Shown here: positions 52,903 through 64,000 of the stretch, piece after piece
How the letters are laid out: every line of letters starts with the position of its first letter
How positions within the stretch are numbered: the first letter of the stretch is position 1
From: Scilla litardierei
Lineage: Eukaryota; Streptophyta; Magnoliopsida; Asparagales; Asparagaceae
Assembly: GCA_030789695.1 (NCBI GenBank)
Contig: CM061139.1
Location: forward strand, 103,276,037-103,340,036
DNA: 64,000 nt
Direction of reading: 5' to 3'
Notes under the pieces: generated by a model
Told to the model about the DNA's origin: nothing
The model's database searches: none
What the model saw: the letters and a program-made list of their open reading frames with translations, nothing else
Program-made: the position numbers and the translations under genes

Positions 52903-55161
52903 ATGTCTACTAACGACAACAAGAACGTTCGTCCACCTTCAGACTACAGCACCTTCAGGAACCGTGAAGGAGCTTCTTCGGTGATGGAAAGACACTCCTC
53001 GACCAGGCCTCCCTTCTTCAACGGTACCAATTATGGGTACTGAAAATGCCGGATGGAAACGTTCCTCCGGAGCACCTCACTATGGAGAGCTACGATGACG
53101 GAGTATGTCGAGCCCGCCGAAGAAGATTTCGCGAAGTGGACTATCGCGGAGGTTGCTACGGAGGTAACCAATGCCAAGGCAATGAATGCCTTGGAATGCG
53201 CTTTGGAGCCCGAAGACTTCAACAAGATATGCACATGTAAGAGTGCATATCAAATCTGGAACTCACACCTCATCTTGCATGAAGGAACGAGTAGGGTAAG
53301 AGACTCCAAACTCACCGTTGTTAATAAAGATTACGAGTTATTTCATATGCAACAGGGTGAGAAGATGAAGGAGTACTATGCTCGCTTCGTTGATATCACC
53401 AACGAGTTGGAGGCTCTTGGAAAGACCTACACCCAAAAGGAGAAAGTCTCAAAGATAATTGACGGACTTCCTTCTTGTTGGGAAAAGCGTACCTTTGCCA
53501 TCGAGAAAGGTAACGATATGAACAAATACACTGTTGTTCAACTAATGGGTACCTTGATGTCTTATGAGATACACAAGGATAGTAAGATAAAGATGCAAGA
53601 CAAGATGAAGTCGTACTTGAAGCAAGACGAGCCAAAGAAAAAGGCGATTGTGTTCAAGGCCGCTCCATCTACTTCTACCGATGATGAAGACTCGGAAGAC
53701 GATTTGGACTTGGAATCCATTGCCCTCATGGCAAAGAAGTTCAACCGATTCTTCCGGAAAGGTAATTTCAAGAACAAATCTAAATTTAGTTCTTCTAACG
53801 CCTCCGCTCCTTTGTGTTTTAAATGCAACAAGCCAGGACACATGAAAGCGGATTGTCCTCAAAATAAACATAATGAGAAATGGAAGGCGCCAAAGTTCGA
53901 CAAGTCAAAGAAGTACAAGAAAGGGTACAAGAAAGGACTTGTCGGGACATTCACCGACTCCGACGAGGACTCCTCAAGTGGAGAGTCGGATGATGAGCAA
54001 GTGGAGCAAGCACACATGTGCTTCATGGCTAGAGAGGAACATGATCGAGAGTCCTCCTCCGATGAAAGCGAGGATGAAGGCGATGAGATAACAATGGATG
54101 ACCTTAGATTAGCTAACGAACAAATTTGGTCTAAGTATTCTAAACTAGTAAATAGATATACTAAGACTAAAGATGAGTTAACTAGTCTTCAAACCTCACC
54201 TAAGCCTATCGTCATCAACAACGACACCGTTGTTGAAGACTTGAGAAATGAGATTATAAATCTCAAATCTCAACTTGAGCATGTTCATATTGAGGAATCG
54301 GATGAACGCGAGATAGCGGATTTGATTTCTCGAAACTCAACTTTGAGTATTGAGAATGAAAATCTCAAGTCTCGTGTTTGTGTACTCACATCGCAAGTGT
54401 CCACGTTGGATGCTTCTATGCATTCTCTCACCGAGAAGTATGAGTGCACATTAGGCCGAATTAATAAATTCAATAAAAGTAAGGATCATTTGGATAATAT
54501 CCTAAATGACTTACTTCTGGCTAATCATCACATTGGCTTGGGGTATAAGATGGGAAATTCATCCAAATCGTCCACTACCTTTGTTAGGCCAACTTCCAAT
54601 GCCTCAACGAGTGGAAACAAACACTCTATTGGTAGTTCATCTACCAATGGTGCTTCCACTTCGTACACACCCTCGTTTGGAAAGAAACCCACTTTGGGTG
54701 GACCTCCAAAGAAGGGTCATGCATTTATGTACACCAATACCATGCCACGTAGGAACACACGTCCTACTCCACCGGTTCACAATTATGATGATTTTTATGC
54801 TTCACGTCCACGAGCACGTGCACACCAAGTGAGACACCCTCACGCACGTGTTCCCCCACATGCATATGCTCATCCATATTATTATATGAATGATTACCAT
54901 CATGCACCATTTCATATGAAGTCACCACCATTTCATCATGTGCCATACGCATATCCACGATATGCATCACGTAGAAATCAACAACGTATGCATGCTCCCA
55001 ATAGGAATAGGGCTCCCAAAATATTCACTATTTGGGGCCCGAAGAACACTAACATGCATGAAAAACAAGCATACATGAATTCCTATTTTATGAATGTCGT
55101 GCATAATAATGATTATGTTGGGAAGTCAAAGTCCAATTGGACTTGGCTTCCAAAGGTCTAA
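52903..55161 (+). pseudogene. Gag of Sirevirus-like element D (one internal stop)
   Basis: ATG 52903 opens MSTNDNKNVRPPSDYSTFRN. Codon 47 is TGA (53041-53043) where the D' copy has Trp in NYGYWK, so the first 46 codons are separated from a 702-codon open part (from 53053). Order: DUF4219-like N-terminus, UBN2-type capsid core (WNSHLILHEGTSRVRDSKL ... GEKMKEYYARFVDI), basic linker, zinc knuckle CFKCNKPGHMKADCP (about residue 310), acidic Ser/Asp/Glu tract, coiled coil, then a His/Tyr/Pro-rich tail of HARVPPHAYAHP type. Large gags with a C-terminal coiled coil fit Sireviruses. Gag ends WTWLPKV-stop. Apart from the TGA it is well preserved. Confidence 0.92.
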
Positions 55162-55215
55162 TCTTTTAGGAACCAATGACCTTGGGTACCATGGAATGAT
55201 ATTTCTTATCTTTAG
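55156..55215 (+). other. gag/pol spacer with GT...AG ends (element D)
   Basis: A 60-base segment from GTCTAATCTT to TTATCTTTAG. It contains the gag stop TAA and two further in-frame stops. Removing it joins WLPK to VLKKKKR in frame. Donor context AAG/GTC and acceptor TTTAG/GT are plausible but weak, and 60 bases is short for a plant intron. The D' copy is 59 bases, so length is not conserved as coding. Alternatives are stop readthrough or frameshift suppression. Confidence 0.45.
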
Positions 55216-58200
55216 GTACTCAAGAAAAAGAAAAGGAGCAAAACATCAAAATTTAGCTCCAAGAATAATTGGATACTCGATAGCGGGTGTTCAAAACACA
55301 TGACGGGTGATGCTCAATTGCTCTCCGGAGTGGTGCCCATTGCTAATGGGAACTGAGTAGTCTTTGGAGGCAACGAGAGCGGAACCATCATTGGTGTTGG
55401 TAAAGTAGGTAATCCTTCTAAACCACTAATAAGTGATGTTTGCCTTGTTAAAGGATTAAACCACAATCTTATTTCAATAAGCCAACTTTGTGACAAAGGT
55501 TACAAAGTTAGCTTTGCGAAAGGAATGTGTCATATTTTGAATAAAGATACTAATAATGTGTTATTCTCTGGCACACGCCATAAGGATATTTATATATTAG
55601 ATCTTCCAAAATCACATGAACAATGTCTCATTGCCAACACAAGTGAACAACACTTATGGTATCGACGTTTTGGTCATGTGAACTTTGGAACACTTTTTAA
55701 GCTTTCCAAGTTAAATTCTATTAAAGGATTTCCTAAGCTTGTCTTTCAAAAGAAAAGCTTTTGTGACTCGTGTCAACGAGGCAAGCTTCCTAAATCGTCA
55801 TTCAAACCTTAGAAAAGCATTTCATCTAAGCGGCCTCTAGAGCTTTTACATCTAGATCTTTTTGGGCCAACTAGAGTTGCTTATTTAGGAAATGCACGAT
55901 ATGGACTTGTCATCGTTGATGACTTTTCTAGATTTACTTGGGTATTTTCATTAAGTAATAAAAATGATGCTTTTGAAAACTTCACAATATTTGTGAAGAA
56001 AGTACAAAATCTCATTGGAACCACCATTGTCACTATTTGTAATGATCATGGAGGGGAATTTGAGAATGAGTCTTTCTCAAATTTTTGTGATGAAGTTGGT
56101 ATTACCCACACCTTTTCTTTCCCTCGCGCACCCCCTCAAAATGGTGGTGTTGAGAGGAAGAATAGGACGCTAGTGGAATGTGCTCGCACTATGCTTGATG
56201 ATAGCCAACTTGGCCATCAATTTTGGGCGGAAGCGGTACATACCGCTTGCTACGTGTTTAATAGGATATTCTTGAGGCCCAGCACCAAACAAACTTGTTA
56301 TGAATTGTTGTTTGATAGATTGCCTCAAGTTAAACATTTTCGAGTTTTTGGCGCAAAATGTTTTATTAAAAACACGTATGGTAGTTTGGACAAGTTTGAT
56401 CCAAGATCTGATGAGGGGATATTTGTTGGATATTCTTCCCGTAGCAAAGCCTACCGGATATACAACAAAAGAACCTCAACGATCAAGGAATCTCTTCATG
56501 TTTCATTTAATGAAGGTTTTGTCCCTACAAGAATTACTAATGATGATGACTCCATGGATGTCCTATGTGATTCTATTGGTAATTCTAAGTCTATTGATTC
56601 TATTGATACTAACCCTACTGATGAATCTTTTGAGAATGTTCCTAGTGATCAGGAAGTTCCTAAACGGCTTCATACAGTTCGTGACCATCCCCATGAGCAA
56701 GTCATTGGCAACATACTTGATAGTGTCAAGACGAGATCTCAATTCAACTACTTCGCTCATTGTGCCTTTGCCTCCTCAATTGAGCCAAAGAATATTAACG
56801 AAGCGTGCAAAGATAGTGCTTGGATCTTAGCCATGGAGGAGGAACTCATTCAATTTGAGAGGAATGAGGTTTGGGAGCTTGTTCCATTGCCTTCGAAGAA
56901 CCACACCGTTATAGGAACAAAGTGGATTTTCAAGAACAAGACCAACGAGAACCAAATCGTCGTCCGTAACAAAGCTCGGTTAGTAGCTCAAGGCTACCGG
57001 CAAGATGAAGGTATAGATTTCGAAGAATCCTTTGCTCCGGTAGCTAGATTAGAATCTATTAGGTTGTTGTTATCTTTTGCATGCCATAAAGATTTTAAAC
57101 TCTTTCAAATGGATGTAAAAAGTACGTTTTTAAACGGAGATGTTGTTGAGGAAGTTTATGTTTCTCAACCTCCGGGTTTTATAAATGAAAAATTTCCAAA
57201 TCACGTTTTCAAACTTAAGAAAGCACTTTATGGTTTGAGACAAGCTCCTCGAGCTTGGTATGACCGCCTAAAGAACTTTCTTTTGGATTTGGGTTTTAAA
57301 ATGGATGAAGTTAATTCTACATTATTTGTTAAGTATTCGAATCATGATATTATTTTAGTTCAAATTTATGTTGATGATATCATTTTCGGTGCTACTAACT
57401 TCACTCTTTGCGAAGATTTTTCTACTGTTATGAAGGATCAATTTGAGATGAGCCACATGGGTGAGCTCAAATATTTCTTAGGTCTCCAAATTCGCCAAAT
57501 GAGCGATGCAATCTTCATCCACCAAATCAATTACACGGTGGAGTTGCTAAAGCGATTTGGAATGGAGAATGCTTCCGGGAAGAAGACTCCAATGAGCACT
57601 ACTACACATCTTGATAAAGATTCGGGCGGCAAAGATGTAGACATTCGTCTATATCGAGGTATGATAGGTAGTTTATTATATCTTACTGCCAGTCGGCCCG
57701 ATATTATGTTTGCCGTATGTGTATGTGCTCGTTATCAATCTCAACCTAAGGAATCTCACTTAGTAGCGGTAAAACGTATTTTCCGTTATTTAAGTTACAC
57801 CCTCGACTACGGATTATATTATCCAAAGTCTAGCACATATGAGTTAATCTCATATAGTGATGCAGATTATGCTGGATGCAAATCCAAAAGGAAAAGTACT
57901 AGTGACACTTGCCATTTTATAGGAAATTCTCTTGTCTCTTGGTTTTCCAAGAAGCAGAATTTCGTATCACTTTCAACCACCGAGGCGGAATATATTGCCG
58001 CCGGTGCTGCGTGTGCTCATGTTCTTTGGATGAGACACACTCTTAAAGATTTTGGTATAAACTGTGATACTTGCCCTATCATGGTGGACAACCAAAATGC
58101 AATATGTCTCTCTAAGAATCCGGTACACCATTCCCGTTCTAAACATATAGATGTCCGTCACCATTTCCTAGATCATGTTGCTAAAAAGGACATCATTTTA

Positions 58201-58314
58201 GTGTACGTTGAAAACCAGAAGCAAATCACCGATATTTTCATGAAACCACTCAAGGAAGACTCCTTTGTGCGGTTACGTCGAGAATTGGGGATTATGGGTG
58301 AATCCGAAATTTAG
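55216..58314 (+). pseudogene. Pol polyprotein of Sirevirus-like element D (two internal stops)
   Basis: Same frame as gag. Protease WILDSGCSKHMTG (about 55270), then pre-integrase HLWYRRFGHVNFG and CDSCQRGKL (HHCC finger). Integrase core: [21 protein letters not shown] and [14 protein letters not shown] carry the D, D and E. The open 773-codon part (55993-58314) then has [49 protein letters not shown] and catalytic YVDDIIFGA. RNase H follows: [44 protein letters not shown], ending [12 protein letters not shown]. Two single-base stops interrupt it: TGA after PIANGN (55354-55356; Gln in D') and TAG after SFKP (55810-55812; Lys in D'). Otherwise complete and probably young. Confidence 0.93.
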
Positions 58315-59085
58315 GATTCATATTTTCAATAATCTTGCATGATAATAATTTTCTTTATATATGCTCATGCTAGATTTGTTGGGATTTTCTGGATTTTGGT
58401 TGAGTTTTCGGAATTTATGCTCGAATTATCCATGTATGTCGTATTTAAGATTTTCGATGTTTTATGGGGTAGTATAATGATGTGTGAGAGTATTTCGATG
58501 TTTCGTCCAAGTGCGCTGAGGAGAGAACTCAAAATTTCGACAGTTCAAATTTTTGGACTCTTTTAGTCGGTCCTAGTTCATTGGCCGACCGACTAGATTG
58601 AGTCCTAGTCGGTCAGCTATTGAACTGTGACCGACTAACTCATGCCCTAATTTTGGCTTCAGTTACTATTTGCACTTAGTCGGTTCATGTTCATTGGTCG
58701 ACCGACTAGATTTCAATCTAGTCGGTCAGCACTTGAACTATGACCGACTAAATGCTCAGGGGCTGTTGTGTCTTTTGGCATTCCCAGTCGATTTAATATC
58801 TCCAGCACTGATTAGATTTCTTTCTAATCGGTGCGAATTCCTCCCTCTGCCCAAAACCCTTCGACTCCCTCTGCCTCCTCCGCCGTTGGCCGCCATTTCT
58901 GGCCATCTCCGACCGTCGATCACCCTCCATCCTCCGTCCTAGGGTAAAGCTCTCTCTCCCTCTCAGCTTTTAGGGTTAGGTTTCGTTGATTTCCGTCGTC
59001 TTAGGGTTTCACTCTTAGGTTTTCTCTTTCATTTCGCTTTGTCGATTTCGATCTCGTGCGTTGGTTGCGTTGTCTCGTCTCGATC
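58315..59085 (+). other. pol-ORF3 intergenic region with LTR-type inverted repeats
   Basis: No coding homology. 58565-58635 and 58676-58749 are two more copies of the AGTCGGTC...GACCGACT nested inverted repeat otherwise found in LTRs D and D'. The following pyrimidine-rich stretch (58840-59085) is leader-like, with repeated TAGGGTTT words just before the ORF3 start. Confidence 0.7.
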
Positions 59086-60422
59086 ATGGCGAAGACACGT
59101 ATCCCCATCCGTCCCTCGAGTCCGTCTCCCATGACCATAGAGTCTCCTTCTACAGACCCCCCTCAACCCAAACGCCGTGCCAAATCGACCCATCCATCCT
59201 CCTCTTCGCCTCCTCTTAAGCAGAAGATGACGGCAACTGTGAAACCTAGAGCCCGATCTTCACAACCCAAGCCCAGCTCTTTCCGTGCTCCCACTCCTCT
59301 CGGTGAATCCGACGATGCCTCCGACGCTGAGTATATCCTTGAGTCTGAGCCTACCGATAAGGCTCCTACTCCTCCTCCTCGATCTAGCTCTCGTCCATCT
59401 AAGGGGAAGGCTCCCATGCCTTTGGGTGGTGTCGATATATCGTTGTGTCGCGATGACCCGTTGTGTCTCGTGGCTTACAACCGTATCAAGCACTGTCCAT
59501 TGATATTGGAGCACTTTGTTCAGTTCTCTGATTTCCCTCATCTCGCCGATCTTCTCTCATATAGCGGCCTATTAGACTATCTTCGCCATGACCCCAAGGT
59601 GAACCCTCACCCGTACCCCTGTCTTGTCAAATTATTCTATGCGAATCATGTCCGGGGTCAGTATGACGACACCCACTCCATTGAGACCACTGTCTTGGGG
59701 AAACCTATTGTCCTCACGACAGAGATCTTAGGGGAGTTGATAGGTGTCTTATCCTCTGGCCTGCTCCCTGCTGATATCTCCGTGGATAATATTCACGATC
59801 TTAACCAGACTATGCTTTCTGAGATGTTTCATGTTATCCCTCCCGCCATAATTGGCGTCCCCTCGAAATCGTTTAAGCCGAACGCTTGGGTCTTGAATCT
59901 TATCCTGAAGTCGTGCCTCCTTCCGAAGTACGGCTCCTCTAGCTTGCCATCCCAACCGTTCCTCAAGCTGATCTACGCTCTCTTCATGGGGATCGAGATC
60001 AATTGGGCTCGTATTATCCTTGATAAGATGGACTCCTTTGAATGCATCCGAAAGTCCACCAAATCAGCTCACATCCCATATCCTTGCCTTTTGACCCTCG
60101 TTTTTCGTCACTTCGACGTCCCTCTCCCTCCCGATGATCAGCGTCCTCTGGGTCCTCCCCTGAATGCGACGGCCGTCAAGAAGTCTCTTGCGGCGCTTCC
60201 TCACGTTCAGAGGACTACCCCTTCTGCCACCGAGGGTACCTCTTCAGGTCCTCCTCCTCCTGCTCCTACACTCGCTGAGTTTGCAGTTTCTCTGAGACAT
60301 GTGGAGTCTCGTGTTTCTCGTTCTGAGGAGATGCTAGCTCGCATCTGCTCTCACTTGGGAATTGAGGTTCCTCCGTCAGTTTCTGACGATGAGGAAATGG
60401 ATGAGGCTGAGCTTCAGGAGCT
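59086..60422 (+). CDS. third ORF in Sirevirus envelope-like position (partial, cut by element E)
   Basis: ATG 59086 (GATCATGGC, good context) opens about 445 codons before element E interrupts; the frame runs on to 60555 only through E's LTR. The N-terminal 110 residues are Pro/Ser/Lys-rich and disordered. Residues about 115-350 form a folded domain: DDPLCLVAYNRI, VKLFYANHVRGQYDD, VLGKPIVLTTEILGELIGV and WVLNLILKSCLLP. Its FYxN and V-x-GK-x-I-x-LT pattern recalls the 'putative plant transposon protein' domain seen in Sirevirus and other plant retroelement ORFs. A Pro-rich spacer, a short coiled coil (LRHVESRVSRSEEML) and an acidic end follow. I see no clear signal peptide or transmembrane helix, so 'envelope' refers to position only. 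Function unknown. Confidence 0.75.
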
Positions 60423-60976
60423 TGTTGGTGTTGGATATGGACGACATAAATACACCCATGAGGGGATGTATGAGGGTATACGGACCTCAGATGTCGCGTG
60501 CACGAAGGCGTGCGCGAAGGGAACCTTTTCTCGTGTGAAAAGGACCACTCGATAAGTGGAAAAAGCCACTCAATAAGTGGAAAAAGCCACTTTATAAGTG
60601 CAAAATGGCACTTGATAAGTGGATAAAGAAGAAGATAAATGAATGTGCTAATATAGGCTAATAAGCTTATAATTGGTTATTTCCTACAATAACCACCCCT
60701 AAAGCCTATAAATAGGACCCAAGGGTAAGGCATTCATTTACACTTTCCATGCCATAAGTTTGCATAAGGCATCCTTATGTTCTTCTTCTCCCTTCCATTA
60801 AAATCCTCTTCTAGTTAGAGATTTAGGCGGTGAAACTCTGCTTCGATCCTCCGTGACGAAGTATCGACCGTTGTGGCGAATCCGAGGGCGAAGTTCCGAG
60901 ATTACGGTGCCGCATACGCAAACGTAAGTCTCAACTTCATTTATCGATCCTAACGTTGTTTTGACAGGATCCTACA
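60423..60976 (+). mobile_element. 5' LTR of copia element E
   Basis: Ends GGATCCTACA immediately before a primer site. The start is placed at TGTTGGTGTTGG (60423) because that is a standard copia LTR start and lies where ORF3 homology stops, giving about 554 bases. It contains short repeats of GATAAGTGGAAAAAGCCACT (60550-60625) and a TATA box (CCTATAAATAGGACC, about 60706). The 3' LTR and target duplication lie outside the window. Confidence 0.75.
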
Positions 60977-60977
60977 T

Positions 60978-60989
60978 TGGTATCAGAGC
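60978..60989 (+). other. primer-binding site, initiator tRNA-Met (element E)
   Basis: TGGTATCAGAGC, one base after the LTR end. Confidence 0.95.
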
Positions 60990-62621
60990 CATACGGATTC
61001 GCTCCGGTCAGACCGTCGCCCCGTCGAAACTATGAACGAGTCGTTGTCTTTTTCATGAGTGGGTATCCTACCATTATGGATATGGTAGGAACGCTTCGTG
61101 ACGGAGAGACCACAGCGGTTGTTCTTTTCACGTTAGGGTCTCCTACCATTACGGATATGGCAGGAACTCTCCGTGACGGGAAGAACCGATCGTTCATATC
61201 GTCAAACTCGCTCTCTTCATGGATGCTGAGTCTCCATTCATAGGGAATGGGCGCTCTCTTCATGTGGAGCGCGTAGTTTATGAATTTTTGAAGTGGGTTA
61301 TTTTTTTGGGCACACGGCCATTGGAGGAAAACTACTTCCTCGACGAACGGGTGCTTCACTGGAGAAGAAGATGGTGGTTATTCCCATCGGGGAAGATGAA
61401 TTTTGGTGCATGAAATCTATAGCCAAATGGGCAATGGAGGCAATGCATTCCCCCTCCCCATGCGGAGGGGGTTGGCTACGGCCAATGACGACGAACACCA
61501 CCACGGCCACCCCCTCCGGTGGGGGTGTGCGGCCAACCCCGTGAATGGGGGAGGCCGGCCATGGCCAAAGGGCCATGGCCGGCCATGGCCAAAATGTCCA
61601 TGGCCGGGCCATGTCCGGCCTCTGGCCGAGGCCAGGCCAGGCCAGAGTGGCCTGGTCGGCCTCTGGCCGAGGCCAGGCCAGGCCAGGGGGCCAGGCCGGC
61701 CTCTGGCCGAGGCCAGGCCAGGCCAGAGTGGCCAGGCCGGACTCAGGCCGAGGCCAGGCCGGCCTCTGGCCGAGGCCAGGCCAGGCCAGAGTGGCCTCGC
61801 CGGCCTAAGGCCGAGGCCAGGCTGGCCTCAGGCCGAGGCCAGGCCAGTGGCCTGGCCGGCCCTGGCAGTGGCCAGGGCTGCCACTGGCCGGCCCTAGGCC
61901 AGTCTCGGCCAGGGCAGAGGCCCTGGCCGGGGGTGGAGGGTGCCAGAACTCTTGGTCGGTATTGGTCGACCAATTCGAGTTTTTTGGTCGACCAATTCAG
62001 CCGGAGGCCTTGTCAGTAATTTCGGCCCCGGCCATCTGCAAGGCTAGCCCATATGGGGCCGACGGCAGTCATTAGCGGCAAAATTCTTCTATAAGGGCGG
62101 AAGCGCCTGGATCCATACGGGAGCCGGTGACAATTGCTTGCAGAAAAATCTCCACTAAGGGGGGGATCCGACCTTGGCACGACAACGGCTTAAACCCGGC
62201 AATGGCCAGGGATTGCCGAATATTTCACTAGTATCATAAGGGTACTATGTTAAAATATATTTTTTTTGAAAAATACGTTTTCATACGTTTTGAAAAAATA
62301 CCTTTTCAAAAATGCTTTTCCACTGCAAAGTACTATACGAGTACTTTTATTTGATAAAGTGATGGGGAAATACTGAAAGTTACTCTAGATGGTGATTGGA
62401 AACGTAGTGACCTTTCCGATTCTAGGGTAACATCTTCATTATTTTTCGAAAGTAACTTATCAAATTATAAATGTCGTTCCAAGTGGGAGTTGAAATTAGA
62501 ACTATCCAAATGGGATATTCTATTATCACTTCAAATGGGAATTATATTTTAAGAATTTTTCAATGCAATGTTTTTGATCAAACCTTCGGTTTTGTGTCTT
62601 TTGCAGCATTTTAAAAGTAAA
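60990..62621 (+). other. long leader of element E
   Basis: About 1.6 kb between primer site and gag ATG. An imperfect direct repeat of about 75 bases (CCTACCATTA..GGATATGG.AGGAAC) is at 61065 and 61141. A GC-rich minisatellite occupies 61545-61925. An acceptor-like TTTTGTGTCTTTTGCAG ends at 62606, 15 bases before the ATG, and GTAAGT lies at 60924 in the LTR, so the leader could be spliced. ORFs at 61403-62019 read the minisatellite in all frames and are not accepted as genes. Confidence 0.65.
61545..61925. repeat. GC-rich minisatellite, unit about 40 bases
   Basis: Tandem, partly degenerate units built from GGCCTCTGGCCGAGGCC and AGGCCAGGCCAGAGTGGCC, with unit starts near 61619, 61660 and 61700 and shorter units after. 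It is almost entirely GGCC words. It lies in the transcribed leader of element E. Confidence 0.85.
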
Positions 62622-64000
62622 ATGTCTTCCGCTTCAAAGAATATCGTCGCTGAGTTAAACAGAGGTGAAAAACTCAACGGCGATAATTACAAACTTTGGT
62701 CCATCAAGATACAATACGTTCTAGAGGAGCAAGAAGTGCTCGAAACTCTAAAGAACGTTATGATTGAACCCGAGTTGGGCACTACGGCCCAATACAGACG
62801 AGACAAGGAAGACTTTGATGCTTGGTCTCGGAAGAATAAGATAGCCCGCATTACGTTATTGAGCAGTATGGCTGATGACATAATGCGCATCTTCCGAGAG
62901 CATGACCTAGCCATGGACATATGGTCCAAGCTTGGGAGAAGTTTGGTGGCACATCGGTGTCAAAACTTCGCGCCTTAACTATAAGATTTGATTCATACAA
63001 GAAACGTCCAGATCATTCCATGGGGAAACATCTGCGACACATGGCAAATCAAATCTCAGAGTTAAAGGACGCAGGTCATGTGTTCACTGATGAGCAACAA
63101 ATCCAAGCAGTCATACGTTCCCTACCAAATGGGTGGGACCAAATGAAGATGCATCTCACTCATAATGAGAGCATCAAGACCTTCAGTGATGTTTTCAAGC
63201 ACCTCGAATTAGAGGAAGAGCGGCTTGCGGGTGCCAAGCCAAGTGCAGAAGTGTACATGGTTGCTAGTTCCTCACACGGGGGAAAGAAAAGGAAAGATCG
63301 TTCGAAGTCTACATATGAACGTAATAAGCAACCAGAGTCTACCAAGAAACCCAAACATAAGAGTGGGCACAAGAAGAAAGACTTGAAGAGGATCAAGTGC
63401 TTCAAGTGCAACAAGTTCGGTCACTATGCTCGTTCGTGTACGAGTGGAAGTGACGAGGTAACTTGTAATACTAGTTACATCTGTGTTTCTAGTTCAATAT
63501 TTCTGGTCGAATCTAATCCATTTTGGATAATTGATTCAGGTGCCACCGACCACATAGCAAGGGACAGACGGTCCTTCGTGGAGTATCACCGGATACCCCA
63601 AGGAACGAAGTGGATTTATGTAGGAAACAACACACATGTTGAAGTGAAAGGCGTTGGGACTTGCAAACTAGTCTTGGACAACGGCCGCACTCTCCTACTT
63701 CATGATGTCCTCTTCGCTCCAGATATTCGAAGGAATATTATATCTGTGGTCGTGTTGATGGGTCTTGGTTATAGCTGGTTCTTTCAAAATTGTAAAGTAG
63801 ACCTGTTTTGTAATAATTTCTTTATTGGTACTGGGTTTGTATTTAAAGGATTTATTGTAATGAGTACAATGTATGATTCCTCGTGTAATGAAAATTTCCT
63901 TATTACAAATTCTAAGACTTATGAGTCTGATGTGATTTGTTGGCACGCAAGGCTTGGTCATATTGGACCAACGCGTATGGATAGACTTGCCAAACGTGGC
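62622..64000 (+). pseudogene. copia gag-pol of element E (5' part; one frameshift; runs off the window)
   Basis: ATG 62622 opens MSSASKNIVAELNRGEKLNG, a usual copia gag start (LNGDNYKLWSIKI). At 62934-62936 GGG appears where the family needs GG; this extra base ends the first frame at 62978. From 62936 the +1 frame is open without a stop to the window edge, over 350 codons: EKFGGTSVSKLRAL, YKKRPDHSMGKHLRHM and LELEEERL, zinc knuckle CFKCNKFGHYARSC (about 63396-63440), protease FWIIDSGATDHIARD (about 63518-63565), then pre-integrase CWHARLGHIGPTRMD near 63945. Gag and protease share one frame, so this is a single gag-pol ORF. Apart from the one-base shift it looks recent; a sequencing error is possible. 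Confidence 0.92.

Noticed and set aside
56300..56830. 176-codon ORF within pol
   Set aside because: Alternative frame of the element D integrase/RT region, which is clearly coding in the other frame.
61403..62019. 164- and 166-codon Gly/Arg/Pro repeat ORFs
   Set aside because: Frame-independent readings of the GGCC minisatellite in the leader of element E.

Overview
This window is plant nuclear DNA, almost certainly from a flowering plant. It is dominated by nested long-terminal-repeat (LTR) retrotransposons of both Ty1/copia and Ty3/gypsy type. I support one ordinary host gene, a short single-exon gene at 16439-16861. Its coding sequence is GC-rich, mainly at third positions, which would fit a monocot but does not prove one. 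I saw no rRNA gene, canonical tRNA gene, CRISPR array or bacterial-type operon. Boundaries marked 'about' were set by eye.

Layout. 1-6085 is a decayed copia element (leader, gag, protease, integrase, reverse transcriptase). It is split by a gypsy (Tat-like) solo LTR at 2154-3892 with a TGCAC target duplication. 6679-14546 is one gypsy LTR (G), split by a complete gag-only non-autonomous element of TR-GAG type at 7234-13403 (minus strand), with 1931-base LTRs, a tRNA-Asp primer site and a GCGAC duplication. 14547-15655 is the 3' end of another copia element. 15656-17148 holds the host gene and its flanks, followed by a probable SINE. 17455-18723 is a copia gag remnant with primer site and LTR (minus). 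19560-21411 is the 5' LTR and leader of a relative of the first copia element.

That leader is interrupted by a 7990-base non-coding LTR element (A, minus, 21412-29401, duplication GTATA). Just beyond lies a gypsy LTR (I, from 29429), itself interrupted by a second, 7963-base non-coding element (B, plus, 30311-38273, duplication AGAAT). LTR I is then cut at 38814 by copia element C' (minus, 38815-42193). Next come a minus-strand Sirevirus-like copia fragment D' (42194-46934), a related LTR F (46935-48335), a scrap of gypsy gag, a second copy of the C family (48566-51323), and a nearly complete plus-strand Sirevirus-like element D (51324-60422). D carries gag, pol and a third, envelope-position ORF. 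Another copia element, E, interrupts D at 60423 and runs off the right edge.

How parts relate. A and B share a chromovirus-like 3' signature, an unusual non-initiator-Met primer region and LTRs with exon/intron-like architecture, but no recognisable gag or pol, so they would depend on an autonomous partner. TR-GAG has only gag and also needs pol from elsewhere; G, J and I carry the same Tat-type U5 signature. Many LTRs here, from several families, carry arrays of a short family-specific palindromic word. I judge this, the spliced-gene-like LTRs of B, and the GT...AG-bounded stop-containing gag/pol spacer of D and D' to be the most interesting signals.
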